Source: an uncultured Flammeovirgaceae bacterium | Lineage (GTDB): Bacteria > Bacteroidota > Bacteroidia > Cytophagales > Cyclobacteriaceae | DNA: 64,000 nt | Reading direction: 5' to 3' | Assembly (NCBI GenBank): GCA_937883755.1 | Contig: CAKZYA010000011.1 | Span: 1-64,000, forward strand | In this document: positions 20,761 to 29,957 of the stretch, in pieces | How the letters are laid out: each line of letters opens with the position of its first letter | Position numbering within the stretch: position 1 is the stretch's first letter | The notes under the pieces: model-generated | Told to the model about the DNA's origin: nothing | The model's database searches: none | Seen by the model: the letters and a program-made list of their open reading frames with translations, nothing else | Translations under genes and position numbers: made by a program

Positions 20761-21186
20761 ATGAAAACACTCAGCATACTAATTATCAGTCTCATTTTCA
20801 CTCATATTCTCATTGCTCAATCCCAAGAAGAGCAAGCCGTAGCTGACGCCGTAGAAATACTACGTACGGCGATTGTAGATGCCGACGAAGCTGCCCTGAA
20901 AGAAATTACATTGAATGAACTCACTTACGGTCATTCTAGCGGATTACTAGAAAACAAGTCTGAGTTTGTAGAGGCTCTGGTCAGCGGAAAGTCTGATTTC
21001 AAGAATATGGATCTGATCAACCAAACTGTCACCATAGTGAATGAAACCGCTTTGGTTCGTCACGAGTTAAAGGCGGATGTAGTCGATAGTGGAAATCCGG
21101 CGAGTATCCACTTAGGAGTACTGCTCGTTTGGCAAAAACAAGAAAATGAATGGAAACTTCTGGCTCGACAAGCTTACAAGCTGTAA
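20761..21186 (+). CDS. NTF2-like/DUF4440 secreted protein
   Basis: Signal peptide; DAVEILRTAIVDADEAALKEIT...LTYGHSSG...VRHELKAD...LLVWQKQENEWKLLARQAYKL. Confidence 0.85.
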   Translation: MKTLSILIISLIFTHILIAQSQEEQAVADAVEILRTAIVDADEAALKEITLNELTYGHSSGLLENKSEFVEALVSGKSDFKNMDLINQTVTIVNETALVRHELKADVVDSGNPASIHLGVLLVWQKQENEWKLLARQAYKL

Positions 21187-21286
21187 TATTCACCCGATGT
21201 GGGTTTGAATGTGTCTTTGGCAGAATATTATCTTATCTTTACAATACTTCTCAGAAGTAAATTTCACAAACACTACAAACCTTGTT

Positions 21287-24200
21287 ATGAAAAGATTTTT
21301 CTCTTCCCTTCTAGCAATTGGGTTATTGCTAGTGATTATTCACGATAATTACGCCCAGCGGAGAAATCGCAATAGCGAAAGCAGTCCATCCAGTACGATG
21401 GCTGATTCTACATTTGCCGGACTTGAATTTCGTAGCCTTGGCCCAGGTTTTATGTCGGGGCGCATTGGCGATGTAGCCATTCATCCTGAAGACCCCAACA
21501 CCTGGTACGTCGCTGTCGGCTCCGGTGGTGTCTGGAAAACGACCAATGCAGGTGTCACTTTCGAGCCTATTTTTGACGGGCAGGGCTCCTACTCAATCGG
21601 CTGTGTAACGGTTGATCCGGTGAACCCCCACATTGTATGGGTAGGAACTGGAGAGAATGTCGGAGGCCGCCACGTGGGCTACGGTGACGGAATCTATCGT
21701 AGTGCCGATGGTGGGCAGACCTGGGAGAATATGGGACTAAAAGCATCGGAGCATATCTCTAAGATTATTGTTCACCCTGATAATTCGGATGTAGTTTGGG
21801 TAGCTGCTCAGGGTCCACTTTGGAATAAAGGTGGTGAAAGAGGTATATACAAATCTACCGACGGGGGTAAGACTTGGAACAAAACACTAGGCGACGACGA
21901 ATGGATTGGTGTAACCGATCTTATGATTGATCCTCGTAACCCCGATTGGATGTACGCCGCTACCTGGCAGCGTCACCGAACCGTTGCTTCCTACTTAGGT
22001 GGTGGCCCAGGTTCAGGCATTCACCGTAGCCAAGATGGGGGAGAAACTTGGGAAGAGTTGACTACTGGCTTGCCCGACGGCAATATGGGTAAAATTGGTT
22101 TAGCGATCTCGCCTCAGCAACCCGATGTTGTGTATGCTGCAATTGAGCTAGACCTCCGCGAAGGAGGGGTATATCGCTCGGCTGACCGAGGTAGCACTTG
22201 GGAGAAACGGTCAGATGCCGTAGCCGGAGCCACTGGGCCCCATTATTATCAAGAACTTTACGCCTCGCCCCATCAGTTTGAGCGGCTGTATCTGGTTGAT
22301 TCTCATATGCAGTACTCCGAAGACGGTGGAAAAACCTTTAAGCGGTTGAACAATGCTCACAAGCACGGTGATAACCACGCCGTCGCCTTCCGAGAAGATG
22401 ACCCTGAATATTTATTAGTTGGTACCGACGGTGGACTGTACGAAAGCTTTGACCTGGGAGCAAATTGGCGCTTTATGGAAAACCTACCAATTACGCAGTT
22501 CTATAAAATTGCTTTAGATGACGCTGAGCCGTTTTACAATATTTACGGTGGAACGCAGGACAATAGCACTCAGGGTGGCCCATCCCAAACTGATAACGTA
22601 CACGGCATTCAAAATTCTGATTGGCGAGTGGTGCTTAACTGGGATGGACATCAACCCGCCACTGAACCCGGTAATCCCGACATTGTGTACGCGGAACGGC
22701 AGGAAGGAACGCTGTCACGCATTGATATGACTACTGGTGAAGTGGTAGATATTCAGCCTCAGCCCGGTGTAGATGAAGACTACGAACGCTTCAACTGGGA
22801 CTCTCCGATTTTGGTAAGCCCCCACAATCCTAAGCGGATATACTTCGCTTCCCAACGAGTATGGCGGTCGGATAACCGGGGCGATGAGTGGCAAGCTATT
22901 TCCGGTGACCTTACCAAAGATCAGGAGCGCTTTGCTCTACCGATTATGGGGCGAACCCAGAGCTGGGAAGGTTCCTGGGACGTAGGTGCTATGTCTAATT
23001 ACAATACAATTACTTCGCTAGCTGAATCGCCTCAGCAAGAGGGTTTGATCTACGCCGGAACCGACGATGGAATTGTACAGGTGACTGAAGACGGGGGAGT
23101 TAACTGGCGAAAGATTGATGTGGGTAGTATGTCAGGCGTTCCAGCTACCGCTTTTGTAAACGATATTAAGGCTGACCTACATGACGCCAATACAGTTTAC
23201 GTAGTATTGGATAACCATAAGTACGGTGATTTTCAACCGTATCTGGTGAAGAGTACTGACCGAGGACGTACCTGGCAATTTATGGCAACTGACCTTCCAG
23301 ATCGCACGTTGTTGTGGCGTATTGTACAAGATCACGTAGATAAAAATCTCATGTTCCTAGCGACTGAATTCGGAATTTACTTTACTAACGACGGAGGGTC
23401 GCAGTGGACAGAACTGACCGGAGGCTTACCCACCATTTCGTTCCGGGACTTGGCGATTCAAAAACGAGAAAACGATTTGGTCGCGGCTTCTTTCGGTCGG
23501 GGAATCTTTATTCTAGACGATTATACTGCGCTACGAAACCTATCCGAAGAGCAACTGCTGGCTGAAGCCACACTGTTTGAACCTCAAGATGCCGACTGGT
23601 ACGTTCCCCGTTCTCACCTGAGTTTTGATGATGAAAAAGGTTCGCAAGGGGCTTCTCACTTTGTGGCTCCTAATCCGCCTTTCGGCGCGGTCTTTACCTA
23701 TCATCTGAAAGATGGGCTTACAACTCAGGAAGAGCAACGAATGAAGCGGGAAAAAACCTTGAACGCTCAGAATCAAAATGTGCCGTTCCCCGGCTGGGAG
23801 AACTTGGCAGCGGAGGTTAAGCAGGCAGCGCCTAAGGTTTGGATAGCCGTAAAAGACGGGCAAGGTAATGCAATACGGCGAGTAGAAGGATCAACCGAAA
23901 GTGGACTCCATCGGGTAGCCTGGGATCTGCGATATCCGTCGCCCTACCCTATTCATCTGGAGCAGCAATCCGGTAGCGATGAACAACCTCCACAAGGGAT
24001 GATGGTCGCCCCCGGTACCTACACTGCTACCCTGTACAAGCAGGTGGGCGGCGAGGTAACCGAACTCTCCGAGTCGGTGAACTTTGATGTGATTCCTCTG
24101 CGCGAAGGAGCACTGGAGGGTGCGCCAGCCCAAGAAGTAGCTCAATTCTGGCGATCGTACGAGGATGCACTTCGTTCGGCTACTGCACTGGAGGTTTCTC

Positions 24201-24604
24201 TAGATAATGCTCTTACTCGAGCCAATCGGATGCAGGTTGCTTTAGCTCAGGCTCCGGTCGTTCCGGGTTCATTAGATCAGCAACTTCATCAGGTGCAGCA
24301 AAGTCTGCTTACGCTGGAAGAGGAATTGCGAGGAAATCCGGCTAAGTTGAAAGTAGGTGAGAAAACGAAGCCAACCGTAGGGCAGCGTTTATTCTCGCTG
24401 GAAATCGGTATCGGTAACTCTACCTATGGCCCTACCGAAACCCACAAAGAACTAATGGCGATTGTCCAAGATCAGATAAAGGAGATACATTCAGAGCTGG
24501 AATCTACCAAAAATGAAATGACCGAAATAGCCAAAGCTCTAACGGAAGCCGGTGCCCCCTGGGTAGAAGGCGAACCCGTTCCACCCATCGGCCCGAATAG
24601 ATAA
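21287..24604 (+). CDS. VPS10/sortilin-like BNR-repeat exported protein
   Basis: ATG 21287 precedes a signal peptide (MKRFFSSLLAIGLLLVIIHDNYAQ); many SxDGGxTW Asp-box repeats (YRSADGGQTWENM, YKSTDGGKTWNK). Confidence 0.9.
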   Translation: MKRFFSSLLAIGLLLVIIHDNYAQRRNRNSESSPSSTMADSTFAGLEFRSLGPGFMSGRIGDVAIHPEDPNTWYVAVGSGGVWKTTNAGVTFEPIFDGQGSYSIGCVTVDPVNPHIVWVGTGENVGGRHVGYGDGIYRSADGGQTWENMGLKASEHISKIIVHPDNSDVVWVAAQGPLWNKGGERGIYKSTDGGKTWNKTLGDDEWIGVTDLMIDPRNPDWMYAATWQRHRTVASYLGGGPGSGIHRSQDGGETWEELTTGLPDGNMGKIGLAISPQQPDVVYAAIELDLREGGVYRSADRGSTWEKRSDAVAGATGPHYYQELYASPHQFERLYLVDSHMQYSEDGGKTFKRLNNAHKHGDNHAVAFREDDPEYLLVGTDGGLYESFDLGANWRFMENLPITQFYKIALDDAEPFYNIYGGTQDNSTQGGPSQTDNVHGIQNSDWRVVLNWDGHQPATEPGNPDIVYAERQEGTLSRIDMTTGEVVDIQPQPGVDEDYERFNWDSPILVSPHNPKRIYFASQRVWRSDNRGDEWQAISGDLTKDQERFALPIMGRTQSWEGSWDVGAMSNYNTITSLAESPQQEGLIYAGTDDGIVQVTEDGGVNWRKIDVGSMSGVPATAFVNDIKADLHDANTVYVVLDNHKYGDFQPYLVKSTDRGRTWQFMATDLPDRTLLWRIVQDHVDKNLMFLATEFGIYFTNDGGSQWTELTGGLPTISFRDLAIQKRENDLVAASFGRGIFILDDYTALRNLSEEQLLAEATLFEPQDADWYVPRSHLSFDDEKGSQGASHFVAPNPPFGAVFTYHLKDGLTTQEEQRMKREKTLNAQNQNVPFPGWENLAAEVKQAAPKVWIAVKDGQGNAIRRVEGSTESGLHRVAWDLRYPSPYPIHLEQQSGSDEQPPQGMMVAPGTYTATLYKQVGGEVTELSESVNFDVIPLREGALEGAPAQEVAQFWRSYEDALRSATALEVSLDNALTRANRMQVALAQAPVVPGSLDQQLHQVQQSLLTLEEELRGNPAKLKVGEKTKPTVGQRLFSLEIGIGNSTYGPTETHKELMAIVQDQIKEIHSELESTKNEMTEIAKALTEAGAPWVEGEPVPPIGPNR

Positions 24605-24628
24605 TCGGATAAACTAAGAGCTTGAAAG

Positions 24629-24665
24629 AAACCTGAGGAAAATGAATTCTTCAGGTTTTTATTTT
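24629..24665 (+). terminator. Intrinsic terminator after the VPS10-like gene
   Basis: AAACCTGA...TCAGGTTT followed by a T-rich tract. Confidence 0.65.
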
Positions 24666-24686
24666 TGTGATGGTTCTCTGTCCTCG

Positions 24687-25472
24687 TTAAAAAGTCACCG
24701 TCAATCCGCCATTGACCTCTAGGACGGAGCCCGTCATGTAGGATGCGTCGGGGCTAGCGAGGAACCAGGCGACTCCGGCTACCTCCTCCGGCTTACCGGC
24801 TCGCTTGAGCGGTAGATGATCATTTTTGATGTAGTTATTCTGGAACCATTCGGTCTCTATTTCATTTTTGCCGTCTTCCTTCACCGACATGGGAGTGTTA
24901 ATAAAACCGGGTGCAATAGCGTTGGTCAGGATATTTCGCGGAGCCAGTTCTACCGCCAGGACGCGAGTAAGTTGGGTAAGGGCTGCTTTGGCCATTCCGT
25001 AGGCAGAGCTGCCGTAAGCCACCCGGTCGTGGTGGATAGAGGTAATATTAATAATTCGTCCGCCATCCTGTAGCAGAGGAATTAGCGCCCGACAGACCTT
25101 TACTGTTCCGTACAGCATCACCTGGAGCAGATGATCCCACTTCTTGAAATCAGGGTCTAACAAAGGCACGCTTCGGGAGATGCCCGCGCAGTTGATCAGC
25201 GTATGAAAATCAGCGAATTGCTCCTGGGTCTGCTTCTTCAAATTCTCAGTCTGGGCATCGGAGGTAATGTCTACTTCTACGGCTATATGTCCGTCACCTT
25301 CTAGTTTGTCAATAACCTGTTGAGTAGCGGCCATTTCGGGAGCACCGACCATTACCTGCCAGCCTTCTTGGGCAAAGCGTTCCGCCGTGGCTTTACCAAT
25401 TCCGGATGAGCCTCCGATAATGATTACTTTTTTTCTCATAGCATGAAAGACGGATTGATGAGTTAGAAACAA
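24687..25472 (-). CDS. SDR family oxidoreductase
   Basis: VIIGGSSGIGKATAERFAQEG, NCAG, YGMAKAAL, TNAIAPGFINTPM, ASYMTGSVLEVNGG. Confidence 0.93.
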   Translation of the reverse strand: MFLTHQSVFHAMRKKVIIIGGSSGIGKATAERFAQEGWQVMVGAPEMAATQQVIDKLEGDGHIAVEVDITSDAQTENLKKQTQEQFADFHTLINCAGISRSVPLLDPDFKKWDHLLQVMLYGTVKVCRALIPLLQDGGRIINITSIHHDRVAYGSSAYGMAKAALTQLTRVLAVELAPRNILTNAIAPGFINTPMSVKEDGKNEIETEWFQNNYIKNDHLPLKRAGKPEEVAGVAWFLASPDASYMTGSVLEVNGGLTVTF

Positions 25473-25520
25473 TAATATGCATTATCACCCATATCTTTAT
25501 GATTAAGAGATAGACCTTCC

Positions 25521-25550
25521 TGTAGGAACATGATTAATCATGTTCCTACA
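25521..25550. repeat. Perfect 30-bp palindrome overlapping the nagA stop
   Basis: TGTAGGAACATGATTAATCATGTTCCTACA equals its own reverse complement. Confidence 0.85.
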
Positions 25551-26677
25551 CGTTCACCAATCTTCATCACCCTCTCAATCTCTATTTTCCCATTCTCAAA
25601 ATCAAACTGCACCAAGTCAGCCGGTTGCCCCTCCGATAGAAATATTTCTTCGCCTAAAAATCGGGCAGGATATACCGAAGCCATACTCCAGGCCTGGCTA
25701 AGCGAGGCTAGTTGTTCATCTAGCAGATACTGAACGTTCTCCAATAACGATTTGGCAGATCCGGCCAGTAAGCCCGAATCATCACTGATCGCTAAACGTC
25801 CATCAGTTTCCAGTACTACTTCTCCGCCAACGTGGGTGGTGTATTCTCCGGACGGCATGCCGCAGAACTGGGTAGCATCGCTCACCAGTAAAGTACGTTC
25901 GGGCTTCACCCGCATTACCACTTTCATAAAATTATTTGGTAGATGGAAGCCATCGGCGATAATACTGGCGTACAAGTCATCCTCAGCGAGTTGATCCCAT
26001 AGCAGATTGGGGTGGCGGGGAAGTTGCGTTGGAACCGCATTCCCCAGATGGGTAGCGAGGGTCGCCCCGGCGTCTACTGCCGAAGCTATCTGTTCAGAAT
26101 TAGCCAGCGTATGTCCTAAAGCAACCCGGATGCCCACCGCCCGGCATTGCTGAATAAAGGTAGTAGAGCCATCCCATTCGGGAGCTAGCGTAATCAGTTT
26201 AATCCGATGGGCTGAAGCCTGTTGAAAGCGTTGGAATAAGTCCCAGTTGGGGGCTTGAATGTATTCACGCGGGTGAGCGCCGCGAGCTCCGTCTTGATTA
26301 GAAATAAACGGACCTTCCAGGTGAACTCCACCAACGCAGGCATCCACCAGTGGGTAAGCCTCGCAGGCTTGCCGGATTACATTCAGCAGATGAAGCAGGT
26401 TTTCGTCTGAGTTAGTAATGAGCGTAGGAAAGAAATTGGTTACGCCCTGCTTTAGTAACAAATGGACGACATCCAGTATATCCGATGGGGTGAGGGAAAG
26501 ATCATTGAAGTCCACACCATGGATGCCATTAATCTGCAAGTCAATCAAACCTGGCCCGATGTAGGGTAAGTCTTCGGTTAATTCTTTAAGTTGATCGATC
26601 CGTCGGATAATTTCGCCTTCAAGCAGGTATTCTTCCGCCTGCCCGGTAAGGCAATTGATACCGCGAACACTGCTCAT
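25538..26677 (-). CDS. nagA: N-acetylglucosamine-6-phosphate deacetylase
   Basis: GPGLIDLQINGIHGVDFND, GGVHLEGPFISNQDGARGAHP, LGHTLANSEQ, TLLVSDATQFCGMPSGEY. Start set at 26677 (MSSVRG), forming an ATGA overlap with nagB. Confidence 0.9.
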   Translation of the reverse strand: MSSVRGINCLTGQAEEYLLEGEIIRRIDQLKELTEDLPYIGPGLIDLQINGIHGVDFNDLSLTPSDILDVVHLLLKQGVTNFFPTLITNSDENLLHLLNVIRQACEAYPLVDACVGGVHLEGPFISNQDGARGAHPREYIQAPNWDLFQRFQQASAHRIKLITLAPEWDGSTTFIQQCRAVGIRVALGHTLANSEQIASAVDAGATLATHLGNAVPTQLPRHPNLLWDQLAEDDLYASIIADGFHLPNNFMKVVMRVKPERTLLVSDATQFCGMPSGEYTTHVGGEVVLETDGRLAISDDSGLLAGSAKSLLENVQYLLDEQLASLSQAWSMASVYPARFLGEEIFLSEGQPADLVQFDFENGKIEIERVMKIGERVGT

Positions 26678-27429
26678 GATTTGAGAAAACCTTCCTTTTC
26701 CTCGGTACGAGCAGATTCGGCGTCTAGGTACAGTTGACAGTCTTGGTGCGTTCTGAGAATAGAAGCGGGGCAATCGGTGCTGATGGAGCCGTTCAGAGTA
26801 CTGTCTACTGCTTCTCGCTTGGTGGGGCCGGGCACTACACAGCACAGATATTTTCCGCTCATCAGCGTAGGAATAGTTAGGGTGATGGCCTGGGTAGGCA
26901 CAATATCCAGTGAAGCAAAGCAGCCATCGTTCACCTGCTGCTGCCGACAGCGCGCATCCAATTCTACTACCTTCACCATCTGAGAATCCTCAAAATCTGC
27001 TACTGGAGGATCGTTAAAGGCAATATGTCCATTTTCACCAATCCCAAGACAAACAATATCAATCGGTTTTTCCGCGAGCAAATCAGCATATCGTCGACAT
27101 TCCTGCTCAGGATTATCATCGCCGTTAATTAGATGAATGGCCTTGAGCTGAACCCGATCAAATATCTTCTCCCGCAGGAAATTAGCAAATCGTTGGGGAG
27201 CATCCGCCAGAAGGCCAATGTATTCGTCCATATGAAAAGCGGTAACTTTTGACCAGTCAATTTGGTCGGATTGAGCTAGATACTCCAGTACTTCATTCTG
27301 AGAAGGTGCCGCAGCGAATATCATTCGGAGCTCATCTTGCTCGCCAAGTAAAGCGTTTATCCTTTCTTCTACTGCGCTTCCGGCAGCTTGCCCCATTTTC
27401 TCTCGAGTACTAAATATATGAGTGTGCAT
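26674..27429 (-). CDS. nagB: Glucosamine-6-phosphate deaminase
   Basis: FHMDEYIGLLADAPQRFANFLREKIFD, DIVCLGIGENGHIAFNDPP, TLTIPTLMSGKYLCCVVPGPTKREAV. Confidence 0.93.
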   Translation of the reverse strand: MHTHIFSTREKMGQAAGSAVEERINALLGEQDELRMIFAAAPSQNEVLEYLAQSDQIDWSKVTAFHMDEYIGLLADAPQRFANFLREKIFDRVQLKAIHLINGDDNPEQECRRYADLLAEKPIDIVCLGIGENGHIAFNDPPVADFEDSQMVKVVELDARCRQQQVNDGCFASLDIVPTQAITLTIPTLMSGKYLCCVVPGPTKREAVDSTLNGSISTDCPASILRTHQDCQLYLDAESARTEEKEGFLKS

Positions 27430-27434
27430 GGTGA

Positions 27435-28898
27435 TTATTGATTAAGGGTGGTGAGCATTTCGTTGACGGGCTGAGAAGCAGTTTTCTGGGTCAGAAAACC
27501 AAAGGTTACGTATACAATAATTGAAATCAATAGTGGCAGACTAACTTCTAAAGCCAAACTGTTCAGTTCAACATTTTTGGTGATAATAAATGTAATTAGT
27601 CCGGAGGCGATAGAGGTAATGGCTGCTGTTGAACCGCAGCGCCGGAAGGCGGGCAATAATCCGAACAATACGGGTATAGCAATGGGACCAATCAAGGCTC
27701 CGAACCAGGTTACAATCAATCCGAATACCCCACCAAATTTTTCGTATTGCAGTGCCACCACAATAGTAAGTAGTGTAAACCCAAACGTAGTAATCCTGGC
27801 TACCCGCAGCGAGGCTCGGGCGGATTGAATCTTAGGGGAAACTGCCGGAAGAATATCGCGAGTAATCACTGCCGCAATGGTATTCACATCCGAAGAAGTC
27901 ATGGACAGAGTATTGGCAAACAATGAGGCTACTACTAAACCGATAAGACCCACCGGTAATAGTTCCAACGTGAGTAAGCCGTATGATTGGGTAGGGTCTT
28001 CCAAATCAGGCAGCAGCAGTGGAGCCGCCCAAAGTGGGAATAGCAAGATAAGTGGCCAAACCAGATAGAGGATACCCGAAAGGCGAGCCGCTTTTTTTGC
28101 CTCACTTTCATTAGCTGATGAAATGTAGCGGGTAGCCAGATTCCAGGTACCACCGTTATAGCTCAGAAAATTAATAAACAGAAAAGCCAGAGCGAAGCCA
28201 ACCGTATAGGGGTCATTGAATAAGTCGCCGTTACCTTCGGGAAGTCGATCCCACATACCAAAAATAGAATCCCAGCCTCCGAGCCGCATCACTACTACGA
28301 CGAACATCACGGTTCCGGCTACAATTTGCACAATGAACTGAGCAAAGTCAGTGATGATTACCGCCCACAGTCCACCAAAGGTAATGTAAATAAGCGATAC
28401 TCCCCCGGCAATCAGAATCCCAACGGGGATAGAAAGTCCGGTAAAAACTTCCAGCAAAATAGCAATAGCCGCCCACTTAGCTCCTACGTCAAATAGCTTG
28501 AGTAGCACTCCACTCCAGGCCATCAACTGCTGGGTAAATAGATTATAGCGAGTTTTTAGATATTCCAGTGGTGACTGAATACGAAACTGCTGCCGCAAAC
28601 GCACCCATAGTACCGGAAACACTCCCGCACTGGCAATGATGGTAAGTCCAATCGTAAACGCCCACCATACATAAAGCGAGAAGCCATGAGTGTAGGCCAG
28701 CCCGGCGTAGGCTACGAATACCGCCCCACTGTACCCCGATACATGATGCGAAATGCCCGATAACCACCAAGGCAAATTACCCCCCGCTACAAAATAGTCT
28801 TCTGAGTCCTGATTTTTGAAGTACGACCAGATGCCAATGACGACTAGCGTGAGAAAGAAGAGAACGACTACCAGCAGATCAAACGAGCTTAACTTCAT
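27435..28898 (-). CDS. Sodium:solute symporter (SSS family)
   Basis: DYFVAGGNLPWWLSGISHHVSGYSGAVFVAYAGLAYTHG; multiple TM helices; 487 aa. Confidence 0.93.
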   Translation of the reverse strand: MKLSSFDLLVVVLFFLTLVVIGIWSYFKNQDSEDYFVAGGNLPWWLSGISHHVSGYSGAVFVAYAGLAYTHGFSLYVWWAFTIGLTIIASAGVFPVLWVRLRQQFRIQSPLEYLKTRYNLFTQQLMAWSGVLLKLFDVGAKWAAIAILLEVFTGLSIPVGILIAGGVSLIYITFGGLWAVIITDFAQFIVQIVAGTVMFVVVVMRLGGWDSIFGMWDRLPEGNGDLFNDPYTVGFALAFLFINFLSYNGGTWNLATRYISSANESEAKKAARLSGILYLVWPLILLFPLWAAPLLLPDLEDPTQSYGLLTLELLPVGLIGLVVASLFANTLSMTSSDVNTIAAVITRDILPAVSPKIQSARASLRVARITTFGFTLLTIVVALQYEKFGGVFGLIVTWFGALIGPIAIPVLFGLLPAFRRCGSTAAITSIASGLITFIITKNVELNSLALEVSLPLLISIIVYVTFGFLTQKTASQPVNEMLTTLNQ

Positions 28899-28907
28899 AG
28901 TTTTTGG

Positions 28908-29957
28908 TTATAGCTCAGCTTTCTCTTTGGCTTCTGACATTACTTCTTCTAATATAACCAATTCGCCACCTCGCTGCTTGCTTACGTCCGCGGCAGTCAT
29001 AAAAGCAAAAATCTCCAGAGTTTCTTCCGCGCTTACCGGAGGCTTACCAGTTTTGAAAAAATTGACAATTTCTACTAATAGCGGACGGTAACCGTCGTAG
29101 GGGCCAAGAGGGGCAATTCCGGTTTCGCCGAAAGCAGTGCCACCGTAGCCGAGTTCGCCGCTTCGCATTCCCCGAAAGGTACCGATCCGGCCATCTTTCC
29201 ACTTACCAGTTACTACATCAACATTTTCGTTATGTTGGCGAGAAACACTTTGGCAGCCAGTGCCCATCACCGTAAATAGAGTTTCCACTCCGTGAATACC
29301 GTACCAATACAAGTCAGGGTGGGTAGGTTCCAGATGAGCCGGACTGTAGGTATCGGCCCCAAGCACTTTTCCAATACTTCCGTTGACAACTTCTTGCGCC
29401 GACTTCATATAGCGCAACGAAGAAGATGAGAACATCGGCACGCCGTATTTTTCAGCAGCGTTAAACAGGGCGATTGCATCCGGTAAAGAAGCAGCAATAG
29501 GCTTGTCAATAAATACTGGTTTTCCGGCCTCAAATACGGGTAAAGCTTGCTCCAGATGCCGCCTTCCGTCGTTGGTTTCTAGCAGCACAAAATCTACTTC
29601 GTCCAGTAGGGTAGCAACAGAATCTACAATCTTCACTCCTAGCTGCTGTATCTCTTCCGTATACTTCGGTATGCGGCTTACACTGGATTCAATATCTTTG
29701 CTACCGTACGGATAAGCCGCTACCACCGGACAGCCAGCTACATCAGATTCGGCATTGGCATCGTTCAGTACTTTGGTAAAGGCTACACTGTGGGAAGTAT
29801 CTAATCCGATAATCCCGACTTTTCCGATGACCTTTTGATCTGTTAGAGCAGCAATAGCTGAAGGCTGAGCCAACCCTAAAGCAGCTCCAGACAGTGAGAC
29901 AGATTTAATAAAATTACGTCGGTTGAGTGACTTCATAGTTAAGGTATTTCTAGACAC
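28908..29957 (-). CDS. Gfo/Idh/MocA family oxidoreductase with Tat-like signal
   Basis: NRRNFIKSVSLSGAALGLAQPSAIAAL; KVGIIGLDTSH; GKPVFIDKPIAASLPDAIALFNAAEKYGVP. Confidence 0.87.
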   Translation of the reverse strand: MSRNTLTMKSLNRRNFIKSVSLSGAALGLAQPSAIAALTDQKVIGKVGIIGLDTSHSVAFTKVLNDANAESDVAGCPVVAAYPYGSKDIESSVSRIPKYTEEIQQLGVKIVDSVATLLDEVDFVLLETNDGRRHLEQALPVFEAGKPVFIDKPIAASLPDAIALFNAAEKYGVPMFSSSSLRYMKSAQEVVNGSIGKVLGADTYSPAHLEPTHPDLYWYGIHGVETLFTVMGTGCQSVSRQHNENVDVVTGKWKDGRIGTFRGMRSGELGYGGTAFGETGIAPLGPYDGYRPLLVEIVNFFKTGKPPVSAEETLEIFAFMTAADVSKQRGGELVILEEVMSEAKEKAEL

